A stretch of 64,000 nt of DNA from Ichthyophthirius multifiliis (lineage: Eukaryota; Ciliophora; Oligohymenophorea; Hymenostomatida), in assembly GCF_000220395.1 (NCBI RefSeq), contig NW_004086455.1:1-64000 (forward strand), in the 5' to 3' direction. Positions 62,945-64,000 of this stretch are shown here, piece by piece. A program made the translations under genes and the position numbers. The notes beneath the pieces are model-generated. The model saw only the letters and a program-made list of their open reading frames with translations, was not told the origin of the DNA and did no database searches. The first letter of the stretch is position 1, and each line of letters starts with the position of its first letter.

Positions 62945-64000
62945 TCATTCAGATATTTATAAAATATCCATTTTCTAAAGAACTAAATCTAAATAATAAG
63001 ATTTTTTAATGAATTTTTCCATTCTTTCTCCATGTCTTTATGAATAGGAAATCAAGATTTCCAACATATTTATAAATTCTTATTAAGGAGTACAATTGTT
63101 AATTTTATCGTCTTTATTATTTTCTTTCTTTTATTTTTCTTACTTTTTGAAATTTTTACTTAGACCCTCAAATTAATCAATATGTGTATTCATAATAACA
63201 TAGTTAAGTACTTTTTAAGCAACTTTAGAATACTTTTAAATAGTGTTCATATCCCTTATATAGTAAAGTAACTTATTGAAATCTAATTACATAAAATTGA
63301 GGATTAAATTTTATATTTCTTCATCATTTATATTATTTTCATTTATTTAAAATTACATATCGGATACTGTATATATAATTTCATTCTAAAAATTTTATCT
63401 GTTAAATAATAATTCAAGTGATTAATGAAATTTACTAACAAAGTTATATTAGAAAGCAACTCTTGCTGCATTTAAATAGTCTTAATTTCTCAAATGTTAT
63501 TAATAATTATCTTATTATATTAATACTTCATGTTCTTACTCTTTTTTTTTTTATTCTTCTTCTTTTGTTATATCTTGCCAAAAAAATAGATTAGAATCAT
63601 TTCCTCCTGTTATCATATATTATTTACCTTTTTTAATTTTATTTTTTAATCAAAATATATAATTTTTTTTTTACCAAATCTATCATAATCACTAATATCT
63701 AAAGCCCATATTTTTCCTTAGTGCTTATCTATAGTATTAAGACAAGCTCCTTTCTTAGCATTCCAAATCTTAATAAGTCCATCAGCTCCCGTAGAAATTA
63801 TTTAAAGACCAAAAGAAATCCATTTACATTTAAGGACTGTACCTTAATGGCCTTCCAAAGTACTAACACATTCTCCATTTTCTAGATTCCAGATTTTAAT
63901 TGTCGAATCTCCACTTGAAGAACACAATAATTTTTCTACAGGTGAAAAGCAAAGATCCCAAACACCTTTTTTATGTCCTTTTAAAACTATTTTACATTAT
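62945..64000 (-). CDS. UTP13/TBL3, U3 snoRNP WD40 protein (C-terminal part)
   Basis: Component of the small-subunit processome that assembles on pre-rRNA in the nucleolus. The window edge cuts the N-terminal WD repeats. Visible are three blades: LKGHKKGVWDLCFSPVEKLL with CSSSGDSTIKIWNLENGE; TLEGHQGTVLKCKWISFG with STGADGLIKIWNAKKGACL; and IDKHQGKIWALDIS, then after a 47-nt intron (63628-63674) ITGGNDSNLFFWQDITKEEE. The rest matches the Utp13 C-terminal helical domain: HLRNQDYLNAARVAFQYNF, NLILNFMQLDFNKLLYYIRD, SKVAQKVLNYVIMNTHIDQF, ISYSQRHGERMEKFI. Ends KMDILQISE-TGA. Only 130 bases separate it from the centrin gene start. Confidence 0.92.

Overview
The window looks like part of a ciliate macronuclear chromosome, most probably an oligohymenophorean close to Ichthyophthirius (Tetrahymena side). 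The DNA is extremely A+T rich. Every recognisable protein reads through TAA and TAG as glutamine and ends at TGA. Introns are short GT..AG, mostly 35-120 nt. The proteins are Q/N/K rich and flagellar/ciliary parts are present. Species assignment is inference; the code reassignment is seen directly in conserved proteins (MUS81, PKA, FAM135, OXA1, UTP13). No rRNA, tRNA, CRISPR or prokaryotic element was seen.

Layout. 1.5-7.5 kb: MUS81 nuclease, a PH-domain plus protein kinase gene and an orphan. 9-12.3 kb: uncertain coding islands. 12.5-16.4 kb: a FAM135/DUF676 lipase-like gene and a ubiquitin-like protein. 17.8-18.2 kb: a tiny orphan. 20.1-25.1 kb: a very large coiled-coil plus kelch gene broken at three TGA codons. 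25.4-32 kb: an F-box protein and a DENN-domain protein. 32.2-34.3 kb: a Q/N-rich orphan. 34.5-38.4 kb: OXA1 (mitochondrial insertase), then a convergent multi-pass RING protein. 39-41.8 kb: an orphan and a two-RRM RNA-binding protein. 42.7-45.2 kb: poorly resolved orphan coding. 45.8-47.1 kb: the cAMP-dependent protein kinase catalytic subunit. 47.3-52.1 kb: three minus-strand genes (a CTFHP-motif protein, a CFAP97-like ciliary protein, a four-finger C2H2 protein). 52.7-53.7 kb: a 5'-truncated tubulin tyrosine ligase-like gene. 54.4-60.4 kb: a single-pass membrane protein, a small orphan, a gene fragment, a 533-residue Q/N protein and an alpha/beta hydrolase. 61-64 kb: PEX13, a centrin-like EF-hand protein and the C-terminal part of UTP13/TBL3.

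The gene set is ordinary eukaryotic housekeeping with no operon logic; neighbours do not share a pathway, although several are cilium or microtubule related (CFAP97-like, TTL-like, centrin, PKA). Three kinds of frame anomaly recur: one-base frame changes inside homopolymer runs, best explained as run-length errors in a draft assembly; in-frame TGA codons inside coding-looking frames; and, in the kelch gene, two +1 frame changes placed exactly on TGA codons. The last is the strongest candidate for unusual biology, with sequence error or decay as the main competing explanation. I did not find a clearly new multi-gene system.
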